Below, one piece after another: positions 24,711-34,197 of a stretch of 64,000 bases of DNA (positions are counted from its first letter, which is position 1; each line of letters starts with the position of its first letter). The position numbers were made by a program, and so were the translations under genes. The DNA is from an uncultured Clostridia bacterium (GTDB lineage: Bacteria; Bacillota; Clostridia; TANB77; CAG-508), in contig CALXAT010000001.1 in assembly GCA_944386365.1 (NCBI GenBank), forward strand, positions 124,001 through 188,000, given 5' to 3'. The notes beneath the pieces were generated by a model that did not search any database, was not told where the DNA came from, and saw only the letters and a program-made list of their open reading frames with translations.

Positions 24711-27700
24711 ATGAATAAAATGACTAAAAAACTTGTTATATGTCTTTTTACATTTATACTTATTTTAAGTATTGATATAAATACAGCAAAAGCAAATGAC
24801 ACAATAGACGAACGGAGAGAAAAATATAGAAAATGGATATTATACAATTTTTTCAGGAGTTGGTAATAATCAAGTAATGGATATAGCAAGTGGATTAAGG
24901 GATGATGAAGTAAACGTACAGACATATCAAAAAAATAATACAAATGCACAAGCGTTTAAATTTATAAAAAGTACAGATGGAACTTATGAAATTATTAATA
25001 AAAATTCCATGAAAGCATTAGATGTAAAAAATGGTACAGCAAGTAATGGTACGAATGTTTGGCAATATGGAAGAAACGGAACAAGTGCTCAAAAATGGAT
25101 TTTAGAAGATGCAGGAGATGGTTATTACTACATTGTCTCAAAATTAAATAATAAATATTGTTTAGATGTTGCAGCAGGAAAAAATACTAATGGGACCAAT
25201 ATACAAATATATGAAAAAAATGGTACTAATGCCCAAAAGTTTAAATTAGAAAAATTAGCACCTATGAAAAGTGAGCAAACAATAGCAAATGGTGTATATA
25301 AAATTGTATCAAATTTAGATGACACAAAAGTGTTAGATGTCGCATCAGGCTCTACGCAGACAAATGCAAAGATACAAATTTATGCTGCAAATGGAACAGA
25401 TGCACAGAAATTTAAAATTGAATATGGATCAGATGGATATTATAGTATTATCAATCAAAAATCACAAAAACCAGTATCTACAAAAGAAAATGAAATATCT
25501 TTGGAAGGAAATATTTTTCAAGGAAGTACTGTAAAATCTGATGCACAAAAATGGATTATTAGAAAAAATACAGATGGAACATATACATTTTTTTCAAAAC
25601 AAAGTGAATTATGCATAGATATAGAAAATGGAAATACAGCCAATGAAACCAATGTATGGGAATATACTTCAAATGGAACTAATGCACAAAAATGGATATT
25701 ATTACCAATAGAAGAGATAAAAAGTGAACAAACAATAGCTAATGGAGAATATAATATAAAAACAGCTTTAAATACAGGAAAAACACTTGATATAAAAAAT
25801 GAATCAAAAAATTCTGGTACATATATACAAATAAACGATGAAAATAACAGTACTTCCCAAAAATTTACTTTTGAGTATGGGACAGATGGATATTATACTA
25901 TTATTAATAAAAATTCTAAGAAAGTTTTAGATGTAGAAAATGCCCAAAAAGATGCAGGAGCATATGTATGGCAATATGAAAAAAATAATACAGATGCACA
26001 AAAGTGGATTGTAAAAGATGCAGGAAATGGATATTATTATATTATTTCAAAATTAAATGGATTATATCTTACACTAGAAAAATCAAATATTAATAATGGC
26101 ACAAGATTTATTATGTCTAATCAAAATAATAAATCAAATCAAAAATTTAAATTAGTAGAATATACATATGCAGTACCGCAAAAGAATAGTATAAAAGATG
26201 GTGTTTATCAAATTGTATTGAAAAATAACAAGGTACTAGATATAGCTACAGGTACGTATGCTAATAATGGAAATTTACAAATATGGGATAATGATAAAGT
26301 ACAGCAACAGAAGTTTTTAGTTAAACAAATAGATAATACAGGCTATTATGAAATTATCAATGCTAATTCAGGAAAAGTATTAGATGTTGCATCAGGAAAT
26401 CAAAAAATATATACAAATGTAGCTCAATATGAAAAAAATGGAACAGATGCACAAAAATGGATTATACAACCTTGCGGTGACGGATATTATACTATTATTT
26501 CTAAGTGTAACAACTTAGTTTTAGATGTAGCTGGTGGATTAAATAATAGTAAAAATGGAACCAATGTGCAAGTATATTTTAAAAATGGAACAGATGCGCA
26601 AAAATTTAGATTTGAAAAAATACCAATTATTAATCAAGATACATATGAAATAGAAACAGCTTTAGATGCAAATAAAGTCTTAGATATTGCTTGGGGATCA
26701 ACAGGGGATGGTGCAAATGTTCAATTATATATGGCAGATAATGTAGATCAACAAAAATTTATTTTAGAATATAATGATGGAGAATATGTCATAAGAGCAA
26801 AACATTCAGGAAAAGTTTTAACAGTAGATACTAGTAATAATAATGTATATCAAAATACTTATCAAGGATTAGATAATCAAAGATGGGTGATTGAACCAGC
26901 CGGAAATGGTTATTATGCTATTGTTTCTAAATATAATGGATTATATTTAGATGTAGATAATGCTAATATAGCTAATGGAACAAATATAAAAGTATATCAA
27001 AAAAACAATAGCACAAATGCGCAAAAGTTTAAATTTTATAAAGGTTTTAGAACATTTTTTGAAGAAGGAACATATGGCTCAAGTGGATTTAAAGTATCCG
27101 GTGATTGGAGAGGTACAGATTTAAAATATTATAAATTTGGAAAAGGAAACAATGTGTTATTTGCAACGTTTTCAATTCATGGATTTGAAGATTCCTATTA
27201 TAAAGATGGTAGTGAATTAACATATATTGCAGAACAATTTAAAAATAATTTGCAAAATACAACAGATGCAAATATTATAAAAAATTGGACAATTTATATT
27301 TTGCCAGATTTAAATCCAGATGGGCAAACGCATGGATGGACAAATAATGGACCAGGAAGAACAACATTTTATAGTGCTGCACCTGGGAACCAAGGTATTG
27401 ACATGAATAGAAATTGGCAAACAGGAAGTAGTTATGCAAGATATTATGATGCAAGAAATTATAATGGAACAGCGGCATATCAGGCTTATGAAGTAAGAGC
27501 TTTAAGAGACTTCCTACTAACTCACAAATCCACAACAGGACAAACATTACTAGTAGATTTACATGGATGGTTAAATGAAACAATTGGTGATAATGGATTA
27601 GGCAGATATTACAGAAATTATTATGGAATGAGTACACATATCTCTTCATATGGAAGTGGATATTTAGTAAACTGGGCAAGACAATCATTAGGAAATGGAA

Positions 27701-27825
27701 ACAGGGCAGCAAGATCTGTATTAGTAGAATTACCACAAGTATATAGTCATCAAGAAGTATTAAATAGAGATTATGCAGGAAAATATATAAATGCAACACT
27801 AAATATGTTAAGGGAGAATGGATAA
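24711..27825 (+). CDS. Secreted multi-ricin-domain M14 zinc carboxypeptidase, with +1 shift at a CGGA site
   Basis: As written, the frame from the ATG at 24711 (basic residues, then a signal peptide ending T-A-K-A-N) stops at 24864. Ignoring the C of the CGG at 24813 joins it to the long downstream frame and gives about 1037 residues: signal peptide 1-28, then about 13 ricin-type beta-trefoil repeats (each with L-D-V/I-A, N-G-T-N and A-Q-K-F or A-Q-K-W) to residue 770, and a C-terminal M14 peptidase. The peptidase shows zinc ligands in S-I-H-G-F-E and D-L-H-G-W, L-N-P-D-G, D-M-N-R-N-W and a late V-L-V-E-L-P glutamate. M14 enzymes of this type cut wall peptides such as gamma-D-Glu-DAP; the trefoils should bind sugars. 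The next gene starts in the stop codon (TAATG). Confidence 0.8.
24813..24816 (+). other. CGGA +1 recoding candidate (ricin-peptidase gene, codon 35)
   Basis: The upstream frame reads GAA-CGG-AGA and ends at TAA 51 bases later. Skipping C24813 gives GAA-GGA-GAG and the protein E-G-E-K-N-I-E-N-G-Y-Y-T-I, whose second half matches the start of the other ricin repeats (I-A-N-G-V-Y-K-I). The downstream frame has a TAG at 24805-24807, so the switch must occur between there and 24864. Confidence 0.7.
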
Positions 27826-28505
27826 TGAAAACTAAAACAATTGTTATATTACTAGCTATATTATTAATCATTATTTTAGTGATAACAGTGATTGTATCTA
27901 ATCAGAAAAAACAAGAACAACAACAAGTAGAAAATCAACAAATAGAAGAAATTAAAAATGAAACAGGTGCAACAGCAGACACCAACATCTATGAAGTAGA
28001 AACAGAATATGATGGGAGAGAAGTACTACAGGTAAAACCAGAAGTTCAAATGCAAGCAGTATGGGCAGGAATAGAAAAGGATGGCTCTCCAACTGAAGAA
28101 GAAACAAGTTCACTTTGGAATTCTAGACCAACAAAGACAGGTATATGGATATCTCCAAATTCAAGAGACAAATTTTTGACCATATTAAGTGATAATGGGA
28201 TTACTAACTTCAAAATCAATGGAGAAGGGTATCTATATAAAGAAGGAACAAGTGAAAATGATACAGCTAAAAAAATAGAAGAAATGATAAATTCTAGTAA
28301 AATATATATTATGGATATATCAGGAACTTGTTATATCAGAGATGAGATGACAGGAGAATTAGTAGAATATCCTTTTGAAAAAATGGACCCTTACCAAGTC
28401 TGTGAACCATATTCTTATGAAAACAATATCATTTTGGAAATTACAACAAATGAAGCAGGAAAACTTACAAATCAAGAAATATTGTCGGCTATTGTACAAT
28501 ATTAG
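27825..28505 (+). CDS. Membrane-anchored hypothetical protein coupled to the ricin-peptidase
   Basis: I do not recognise this 226-residue protein. Residues 4-27 form one hydrophobic helix, followed by a Gln/Glu-rich linker and an extracytoplasmic domain of about 175 residues with P-E-V-Q-M-Q-A-V-W-A-G-I, G-I-W-I-S-P-N-S-R and I-M-D-I-S-G-T-C-Y-I motifs. Its start codon overlaps the stop of the peptidase gene by one base (TAATG), so it is translated by coupling and may help secrete, anchor or regulate the peptidase. A terminator hairpin follows 160 bases downstream. Confidence 0.6.
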   Translation: MKTKTIVILLAILLIIILVITVIVSNQKKQEQQQVENQQIEEIKNETGATADTNIYEVETEYDGREVLQVKPEVQMQAVWAGIEKDGSPTEEETSSLWNSRPTKTGIWISPNSRDKFLTILSDNGITNFKINGEGYLYKEGTSENDTAKKIEEMINSSKIYIMDISGTCYIRDEMTGELVEYPFEKMDPYQVCEPYSYENNIILEITTNEAGKLTNQEILSAIVQY

Positions 28506-28805
28506 TAAAATTTGTAAAATATTAGAAAAAATTGTAAAATATACTTGTAATTTATTTGCATATATTATAAAATAATTTCAGAAAAGGCAATATATGGTAA
28601 CAACAATTATAAAATAAAAGTTGGGGTATATTATGCAAGTAAAAAAATATAAAATATTAATTATAAAAAAGACACAATCATACATTAGGATTGTGTCTTT
28701 TTTTCTGATGGGGTGATATAGAGGAAGATTACAAAATATAAAAAAGAAAGAGGTGATAAGAGCAAAGATGTAAAAATAAAAAATAAAGAAAAAAGGGGAA
28801 AATAT
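28506..28805. other. Gene-free stretch of 300 bases
   Basis: Apart from the hairpin at 28666-28702 and a GAGG/AAAAGGGG ribosome site just before 28806, this AT-rich stretch holds no reading frame with a ribosome site that I can support and no clear consensus promoter. Confidence 0.6.
28666..28702 (+). terminator. Rho-independent terminator
   Basis: AAAAAGACACAATC (28666-28679) pairs with GATTGTGTCTTTTT (28689-28702), followed by TT. It ends the ricin-peptidase unit. Confidence 0.85.
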
Positions 28806-31755
28806 ATGGAGAAAAAAGAAAAAAAGAGAGATGTAATATTTAAAATTATTGCAACTATGCTAGTTACCATTATATTAATAAATGTTAATGCTAATATGGT
28901 AAGTGCATTAAGTTTTCAGTGGGGAAAAGAAAAAGAGTTATCTACAGAAGAATTTAGTGAGATGGAAAAAAATGCAAATGTAGATAAGAATTTAAAAGAA
29001 AGAGAAATCATTGGAGAAGATATAAGTAAAAGAGAATTAAATCAAAAAACATTTATTATGGATGATGGAACGAAAATAGAAGAACAATTGGCTACATTAA
29101 CAAAGGACAATTATGAAATTAAATGGCGTTTAATAGAAGATACAACAGAAGAAAATACAATTGATGAAAATTTAAACAAACCAACTAATAATAATGAGGA
29201 ATTAGAAATAAATACTGAAGAAACCGAATTGGAAAAAAATACAATAAAAAATGTAATAGAACAGAATACGATAAAAAGCACAAGAATTTGAATTTGTTCC
29301 AGTAGGAGATGGAAGCTTTTCTATTAGACCTAGACTAACAAATGGAAAAAGATGTTTAGATGTATTATATGCATCTACTGCCAATGGTACAAAGGTACAG
29401 TCATGGGGAATCAATAATAATGCAGCACAACAGTTTTACTTAGAAGAAGTTGAACCATCAGAAGAGAAAAAATATGTAGAAACAACAGCAGAATATTCAG
29501 AAGATGGTAGATATCTAACAAAACAAATAGATGAAGTTGGAAATCAAGTTCAATATGAATATAATGAAAATAAAGGACTGGTGACAAAAGAAATAGATTC
29601 TAATAATGGAGAAACTATTTATAATTATGATGCGAATACAGATTTAACAACACAAGTTTCAAAACAAGTAGGAGAAAAAACATATACAAATCAATATAGT
29701 TATGAAAATGACAATATAAAAACCATTACACATAATGGAACTACATATGAGTTTGTTTATGATGCCTATGGAAATGTAAAAGATATTAAAGTAGGAAATC
29801 AAACATTAAAAACCACTACATATGACACACAAAATGGAAATCTATTACAATCAACTTATGGAAATAATCAAAATATACAATATCAGTATGATAGATTTAA
29901 TCGAATTATAAAAAAAGAAAAAACAACTGGAAATATAGAATTTAGTTATGATGCAAAATCAAATTTGAAAACTGTAAAAGATAATACAATAGGAATCACA
30001 ACAAATTATAGCTATGACTTAGCCAACAGAATGACAAAAGCAGAAAATAATAAAGGCTTGACAATTTCCTATGAATATGATGATAATAGTAATATAAATA
30101 AAACAGAATATAAGCTAAATGATAAAACCAATATCATGAATCACAATTTTGATAGTGATAATAACATCAATAGCATCCTATTTAACAATAGTGTAGTGAA
30201 AATAAATTATGATAGATTGGCAAGAGGAACAAGTAAAGAGATTATAAATGAAAAAGGAACGTATACAACACAATATGGATACAAAAATACAGAGACACCA
30301 AATAAAACGACAACCATATTAGAAAGTATAAAAAATGGGAATAATGAAACAATTCATTATACCTACAACAATATCGGATATATTGAAACAATCAAAAATG
30401 GAAATGAACTTCTTGCAAAATATCAATATGATGGATTAGGACAACTAACAAGAGAAGATAACAAAGAACAAGAAAAAACAATTACGTATGAATATGATAC
30501 TGGAGGAAATATCCTAAACAAAAAAGAATATGTCTATACAGAAGGAAATATTACAACACAGCCAACAAAAGTAATAGAATACATATATAATAATGCAAAC
30601 TGGAAAGACCAATTAACAACATATGATGGAAAACAAATTACATATGACGCTATTGGAAATTCATTAACATATGATGGAAATACTTACACATGGCAAAATG
30701 GAAGAGAATTAGCAAGTATACAGAACACAGAGAAAGGATTAAATATAACCTATAAATACACAGATGACGGTATCAGAACAGAAAAAACGGTTAATGGAGA
30801 AACAACAACTTATCATTTAGATGGAGAAATTGTTATTTATGAAACCAAAGGAAATGATACAATTTATTATCAATATGATAGCAATCAAAATCTAATTGGA
30901 TTTAAGTTAAATGATGAGCAATACTACTACATACGAAATGGACAAAATGATATTATAGGTATACTAGATAACAACTTAAATCAAGTAGTTAGCTATACCT
31001 ATGATACATGGGGAAAACTAATTAGCATTGAAGATGGACAAGGTAATGATGTAACAAATAATACGAACCATATAGGATACAAAAATCCATACAGATATAG
31101 AGGTTATAGATATGACACAGAAACAGGTTTATATTATTTGCAGAGTAGATATTATAATCCAGAGATGGGTAGATTTATAAATGCAGATGGAACTTTACAT
31201 AGTGGCGATGAGTTATTAGGACATAATTTATATACATATTGTAATAATAATCCTATAAATTTGAGAGATATTAATGGCAATTTTCCAATTTTAGCAATTA
31301 TTAACATAATAGGTAATATTGTAAAAAGTATAATTACTAGCGTAGCTAAAAATACATCTGTATCAACGAATACATTACGAAAACCAAGTACAGGAAAAAA
31401 CATTTTATTGTCATCGAACAATGGACATGGTAATGTACCTAGAAAAGGAAAGCCAAATTCAACATTAAAAAAACCTAATGGCGATATTCGCATTTATGGA
31501 CCAGATGGAAAGGCATTAAAAGATATTGATTATAGTCATCCGCATCGCCATCCTAATTTAAAAAATCCACATGAACATGATTGGACATGGGATGAAAAAG
31601 GGAATTCTAAAAGAGGAGATGCACATAATTTTAGTAATACAATAATCACTACTGCTACTATTGCTGGTATAGGATATGTTACATATAGAGTAGTGAGACT
31701 AATTCCTTCTATAATTTGCCTACCTACGATAATTCCAAATGTGATAATACCATAA
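28806..31755 (+). pseudogene. YD-repeat/RHS polymorphic toxin with a frameshift near residue 157
   Basis: Two frames together encode about 982 residues. The first (28806-29291, behind AAAAGGGGAAA) carries a signal or anchor helix at residues 14-34 and an acidic linker. The second continues with a ricin-like segment (F-V-P-V-G-D-G-S-F-S-I, L-D-V-L-Y-A-S, A-A-Q-Q-F-Y), many YD repeats (Y-S-Y-D, Y-E-Y-D, Y-Q-Y-D) and the RHS core end R-Y-R-G-Y-R-Y-D, L-Q-S-R-Y-Y-N-P, G-R-F-I-N-A-D-G. The variable tail (about 850-982) has the His-rich H-P-H-R-H-P and H-E-H-D-W, plausibly a nuclease-type toxin tip, then hydrophobic residues. The frames join if one A of the A5 run at 29273-29277 is dropped (I-K-A-Q-E-F). 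This break has no CGG, so it is more likely a mutation or sequence error. Immunity-like genes follow. Confidence 0.72.
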
Positions 31756-31779
31756 AAATAAAAGATGGAGGAGATAGCA

Positions 31780-32253
31780 ATGAAAATAGGAATTGAATTT
31801 AATATACCAAATGAATATGGGAATTTCTTAGAACAAATTTTAAAACAAATTAATTTAGATGAGTATATTTGGAAAATTGAAGAAGATGAGATTTATATAA
31901 ATAATAATAGGAAAAGTAATGATAATGATGATAATTTATTTAAAAAACCTATATACAAAAATGCAGATTTTAAAAAAATTATAGAACAAGAAGATTACTA
32001 TATAATATTTGCAAATATAAAATTGTATGTAAAACAAGATAATACTATCATAAATACATATAAAGATTTTATTGAAAGTTCATGTATATTAATTTTGCTA
32101 GTAACAGACAGTAAATTTGTTGAGATATATTCAAAAGATGAAAATATTTTAGATAAAATATATAATAATGCTTTAAAAAGTAAATTTCATAACATATGTT
32201 ATATAACAAAAGAAAACTTTAAACGTAAAAAATTTTCAGCATATGCTGATTAA
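31780..32253 (+). CDS. Putative immunity protein, copy 1
   Basis: This 157-residue acidic soluble protein starts behind GGAGGAG at 31780 (an ATG at 31765 is less likely). It is 24 bases after the toxin gene, the usual place of an immunity gene. It is a paralogue of the product at 33217: both begin with I-x-F-x-I-P-N-x-x-G, share I-L-K-x-I-x-L-x-x-Y, then Y-Y-I-I-F-A-N-I and a late N-A-x-K-x-K-F-x-N-I. I know no named family for it; the immunity role is inferred from position, size and duplication. Confidence 0.6.
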   Translation: MKIGIEFNIPNEYGNFLEQILKQINLDEYIWKIEEDEIYINNNRKSNDNDDNLFKKPIYKNADFKKIIEQEDYYIIFANIKLYVKQDNTIINTYKDFIESSCILILLVTDSKFVEIYSKDENILDKIYNNALKSKFHNICYITKENFKRKKFSAYAD

Positions 32254-32293
32254 TAACGCTAAATTAGAAGATTAAAAGAAAAGGGAATAAAAT

Positions 32294-33028
32294 ATGGGAG
32301 CATGGGGAACAGGGTTGTATCAAGATGATACAACCTGTGATATAAAAGATGAATATATAACATATTTGCAAATCGGAATAACAAATGAAGAAGCAACAAA
32401 AAAAGTAATAGAAGAAAATGATTGGTGCTTTGAAGATGAAGAGGAAGGAGCATTATTATGGTTTGCATTAGCGGACACACAATGGAAATATGGAAGATTA
32501 CTTGATGAAGTAAAAGAAAAAGCAATAGAATGTATAGATTCAGGAGTGGATTTAGAAAAATGGAAAGAAGATGAAAAACTATATGAAAAAAGAAAAAAGG
32601 TATTGGAAGAATTAAAGAAAAAATTAAATTCAGAACAACCACCAGAAAAGAAAGTGTCAAAAATGAAATTTTTTCGAGCACATTGGAAAGTAGGAGATAT
32701 ATTATCATATCAAATACTAGATGAAGAATTAAAAGACCATAAATGGTATGGAAAATATGTTTTATTAAAAGTAGTAGGAACATACAGAAGTAATATAGGA
32801 AGCTTACCAAGAGATATATATTATAATGAAGATGATTTATTAACTTTATATAATTGGATAGGAGATAAAAAACCAGATTTACAGTTAATAAAAAGTCTTA
32901 AAATCATTCCTTTTTCAGAAATTGATAGAGGACTAGGGAAAGAAAAACAAATGTTAGCAACAGTCTTGTTTTCTGAGAGAGAGCTAAAAAAGTTAAACAT
33001 AGAGGTGATAGGCAGAGAAAAAAATTAA
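32294..33028 (+). CDS. DUF4259-domain protein, putative immunity
   Basis: This 244-residue protein begins M-G-A-W-G-T-G-L-Y-Q-D-D-T-T-C-D-I-K-D-E-Y, the conserved start of DUF4259 proteins, followed by the acidic E-E-E-G-A-L-L-W-F-A-L-A-D-T-Q-W-K-Y-G-R-L region. DUF4259 proteins are common next to polymorphic toxins and are regarded as candidate immunity proteins. The C-terminal third (from about residue 125) is a separate domain (F-F-R-A-H-W-K-V-G-D-I-L-S-Y-Q) seen in other toxin-associated genes. A broken copy of its first codons lies at 33151-33183. Confidence 0.75.
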   Translation: MGAWGTGLYQDDTTCDIKDEYITYLQIGITNEEATKKVIEENDWCFEDEEEGALLWFALADTQWKYGRLLDEVKEKAIECIDSGVDLEKWKEDEKLYEKRKKVLEELKKKLNSEQPPEKKVSKMKFFRAHWKVGDILSYQILDEELKDHKWYGKYVLLKVVGTYRSNIGSLPRDIYYNEDDLLTLYNWIGDKKPDLQLIKSLKIIPFSEIDRGLGKEKQMLATVLFSERELKKLNIEVIGREKN

Positions 33029-33030
33029 AA

Positions 33031-33141
33031 GGAAGGTATTGTTTACCAGTTGGATATAATAAGTATAATTTTAGTGAAGGTATTTTAATAGCATTAGAAA
33101 AAGAGCAAGAAAAAGGAAATCTGATTGAAGATATTAGATAA
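33031..33141 (+). pseudogene. Remnant of an immunity-type gene
   Basis: A 36-codon open stretch without a start encodes Y-C-L-P-V-G-Y-N near its beginning and ends E-D-I-R before TAA. The P-V-G-Y motif recurs as F-C-W-P-V-G-Y-E in the protein at 33708, so this is probably the 3' end of a deleted relative of that gene. Confidence 0.45.
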
Positions 33142-33150
33142 AGTAGGTCG

Positions 33151-33183
33151 TATCAAAATGATACAACCTATGATATGAAATAA
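33151..33183 (+). pseudogene. Remnant of a second DUF4259 gene start
   Basis: The bases encode Y-Q-N-D-T-T-Y-D-M-K then TAA, matching Y-Q-D-D-T-T-C-D-I-K near the start of the intact DUF4259 gene at 32294. At the DNA level TATCAA-ATGATACAACCT- is shared with only a few changes. It is the relic of a tandem duplication. Confidence 0.6.
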
Positions 33184-33216
33184 AGAAAATAATTAAAACT
33201 AGAAAAGGGGATTAAT

Positions 33217-33663
33217 GTGATAAGAGGAATACAATTTAAAATACCAAATAAGTGGGGATATATGTTAAAAGATATATTAAAAAATATAGATTTAGCAGAT
33301 TATGATTTTGAAATAAATGATGATAATGAGATATGGGTGGAAAATAATGAACAATTATTTGTAGAGGAGATTATAGATGGAGAAGACTTTAATAAACAAA
33401 TATCCCAAAATCCATATTATATAATATTTGCTAATATACATATATACAAAATAGGCTTTAAAATTAGTAAAATAAAAACATATAAAGAATTTTTAGATAG
33501 TGAATGTGAAATTATAATTTTAATAATCGATAGTATAAATGTTTGTATTTATATGAAAGATAAAGAAAAATTAGATAAGATAGAATTAAATGCAAAAAAG
33601 AACAAGTTTAAAAATATAGAATATATAACTGATGAGAATGATAATATTACTATGTTAAAATAA
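33217..33663 (+). CDS. Putative immunity protein, copy 2
   Basis: This 148-residue protein, starting at GTG behind AAAAGGGG, is a diverged paralogue of the product at 31780: the same I-x-F-K-I-P-N start, Y-Y-I-I-F-A-N-I in the middle and N-K-F-K-N-I-E-Y-I-T near the end. The intervening DUF4259 gene also has a broken copy just upstream, so a two-gene block was duplicated. Spare immunity copies are typical of polymorphic-toxin islands, where they protect against related toxin tips. Function inferred from context only. Confidence 0.58.
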   Translation: MIRGIQFKIPNKWGYMLKDILKNIDLADYDFEINDDNEIWVENNEQLFVEEIIDGEDFNKQISQNPYYIIFANIHIYKIGFKISKIKTYKEFLDSECEIIILIIDSINVCIYMKDKEKLDKIELNAKKNKFKNIEYITDENDNITMLK

Positions 33664-33707
33664 AAAATATAAAAGTAAAAAACTATAGATAGGAGATAGA
33701 GATAAAA

Positions 33708-34076
33708 ATGGATGTACATGACAATGAAATATTAACATATACTGTTGATTTTGAAAATAAAGAAATTACTATGAAGACAATCAATAGAAAGCGTGAAATT
33801 ATATTTGTAAAATTTAAAGATGTATTAGTACACTATTTTGAAATGGCAATGCCTAACAGCATTATATTTGATATAGATGAATATGAAGGAATAGAAGTAA
33901 TAAAAGAAAATAGAGAATTATTAAAAAATACAAAAGATTTTTGCTGGCCTGTAGGTTATGAGAACGAAAGTGATCTGATTAAAAATTTGGAAGGATACAA
34001 GTATTATATAATTAATTCTTCATCAGGACTAACTGGATGGGTTTTAGCAAAAAGTATAGAGTTTTATAAAGAATAA
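33708..34076 (+). CDS. Small acidic hypothetical protein, putative immunity
   Basis: This 122-residue protein begins behind ATAGGAGATAGAG. It is acidic, with no membrane segment; a central F-D-I-D-E-Y-E-G-I-E and C-terminal F-C-W-P-V-G-Y-E, Y-Y-I-I-N-S-S-S-G-L-T-G-W segments. Another P-V-G-Y remnant lies at 33031. It is the last gene before a terminator and closes the toxin/immunity island. No named family recognised. Confidence 0.55.
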   Translation: MDVHDNEILTYTVDFENKEITMKTINRKREIIFVKFKDVLVHYFEMAMPNSIIFDIDEYEGIEVIKENRELLKNTKDFCWPVGYENESDLIKNLEGYKYYIINSSSGLTGWVLAKSIEFYKE

Positions 34077-34086
34077 AAAAGATAAG

Positions 34087-34125
34087 AAAAAGCAGTTGAT
34101 TAGCTTAGCTAAAAAACTGCTTTTT
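34087..34125 (+). terminator. Rho-independent terminator of the toxin/immunity island
   Basis: AAAAAGCAGTT (34087-34097) pairs perfectly with AACTGCTTTTT (34115-34125). Confidence 0.85.
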
Positions 34126-34127
34126 AC

Positions 34128-34156
34128 TTGCAAAAAAAACAATAAAATGATAAGAT
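34128..34156 (+). promoter_or_regulatory. Possible promoter of the glycan cluster
   Basis: TTGCAA (34128-34133), 17-base spacer, TAAGAT (34151-34156), about 40 bases before the first glycosyltransferase start. Confidence 0.45.
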
Positions 34157-34197
34157 AATGAGGAAAATAATGTCTAAAAATAGAGGAGAATTTTTTA

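Noticed and set aside
29273..29291. prfB-like programmed frameshift at ATT-TGA in the YD toxin gene
   Set aside because: The slippery codon is ATT, not CTT, there is no upstream Shine-Dalgarno-like stimulator, and the ricin motif A-Q-E-F is restored only if the shift is further upstream at the A-run.
32259..32810. Long minus-strand open frames such as 32259-32810 and 27275-27871
   Set aside because: They are antisense shadows of clear plus-strand genes, rich in Leu, Ile and His from the AT-rich complementary strand, without ribosome sites.
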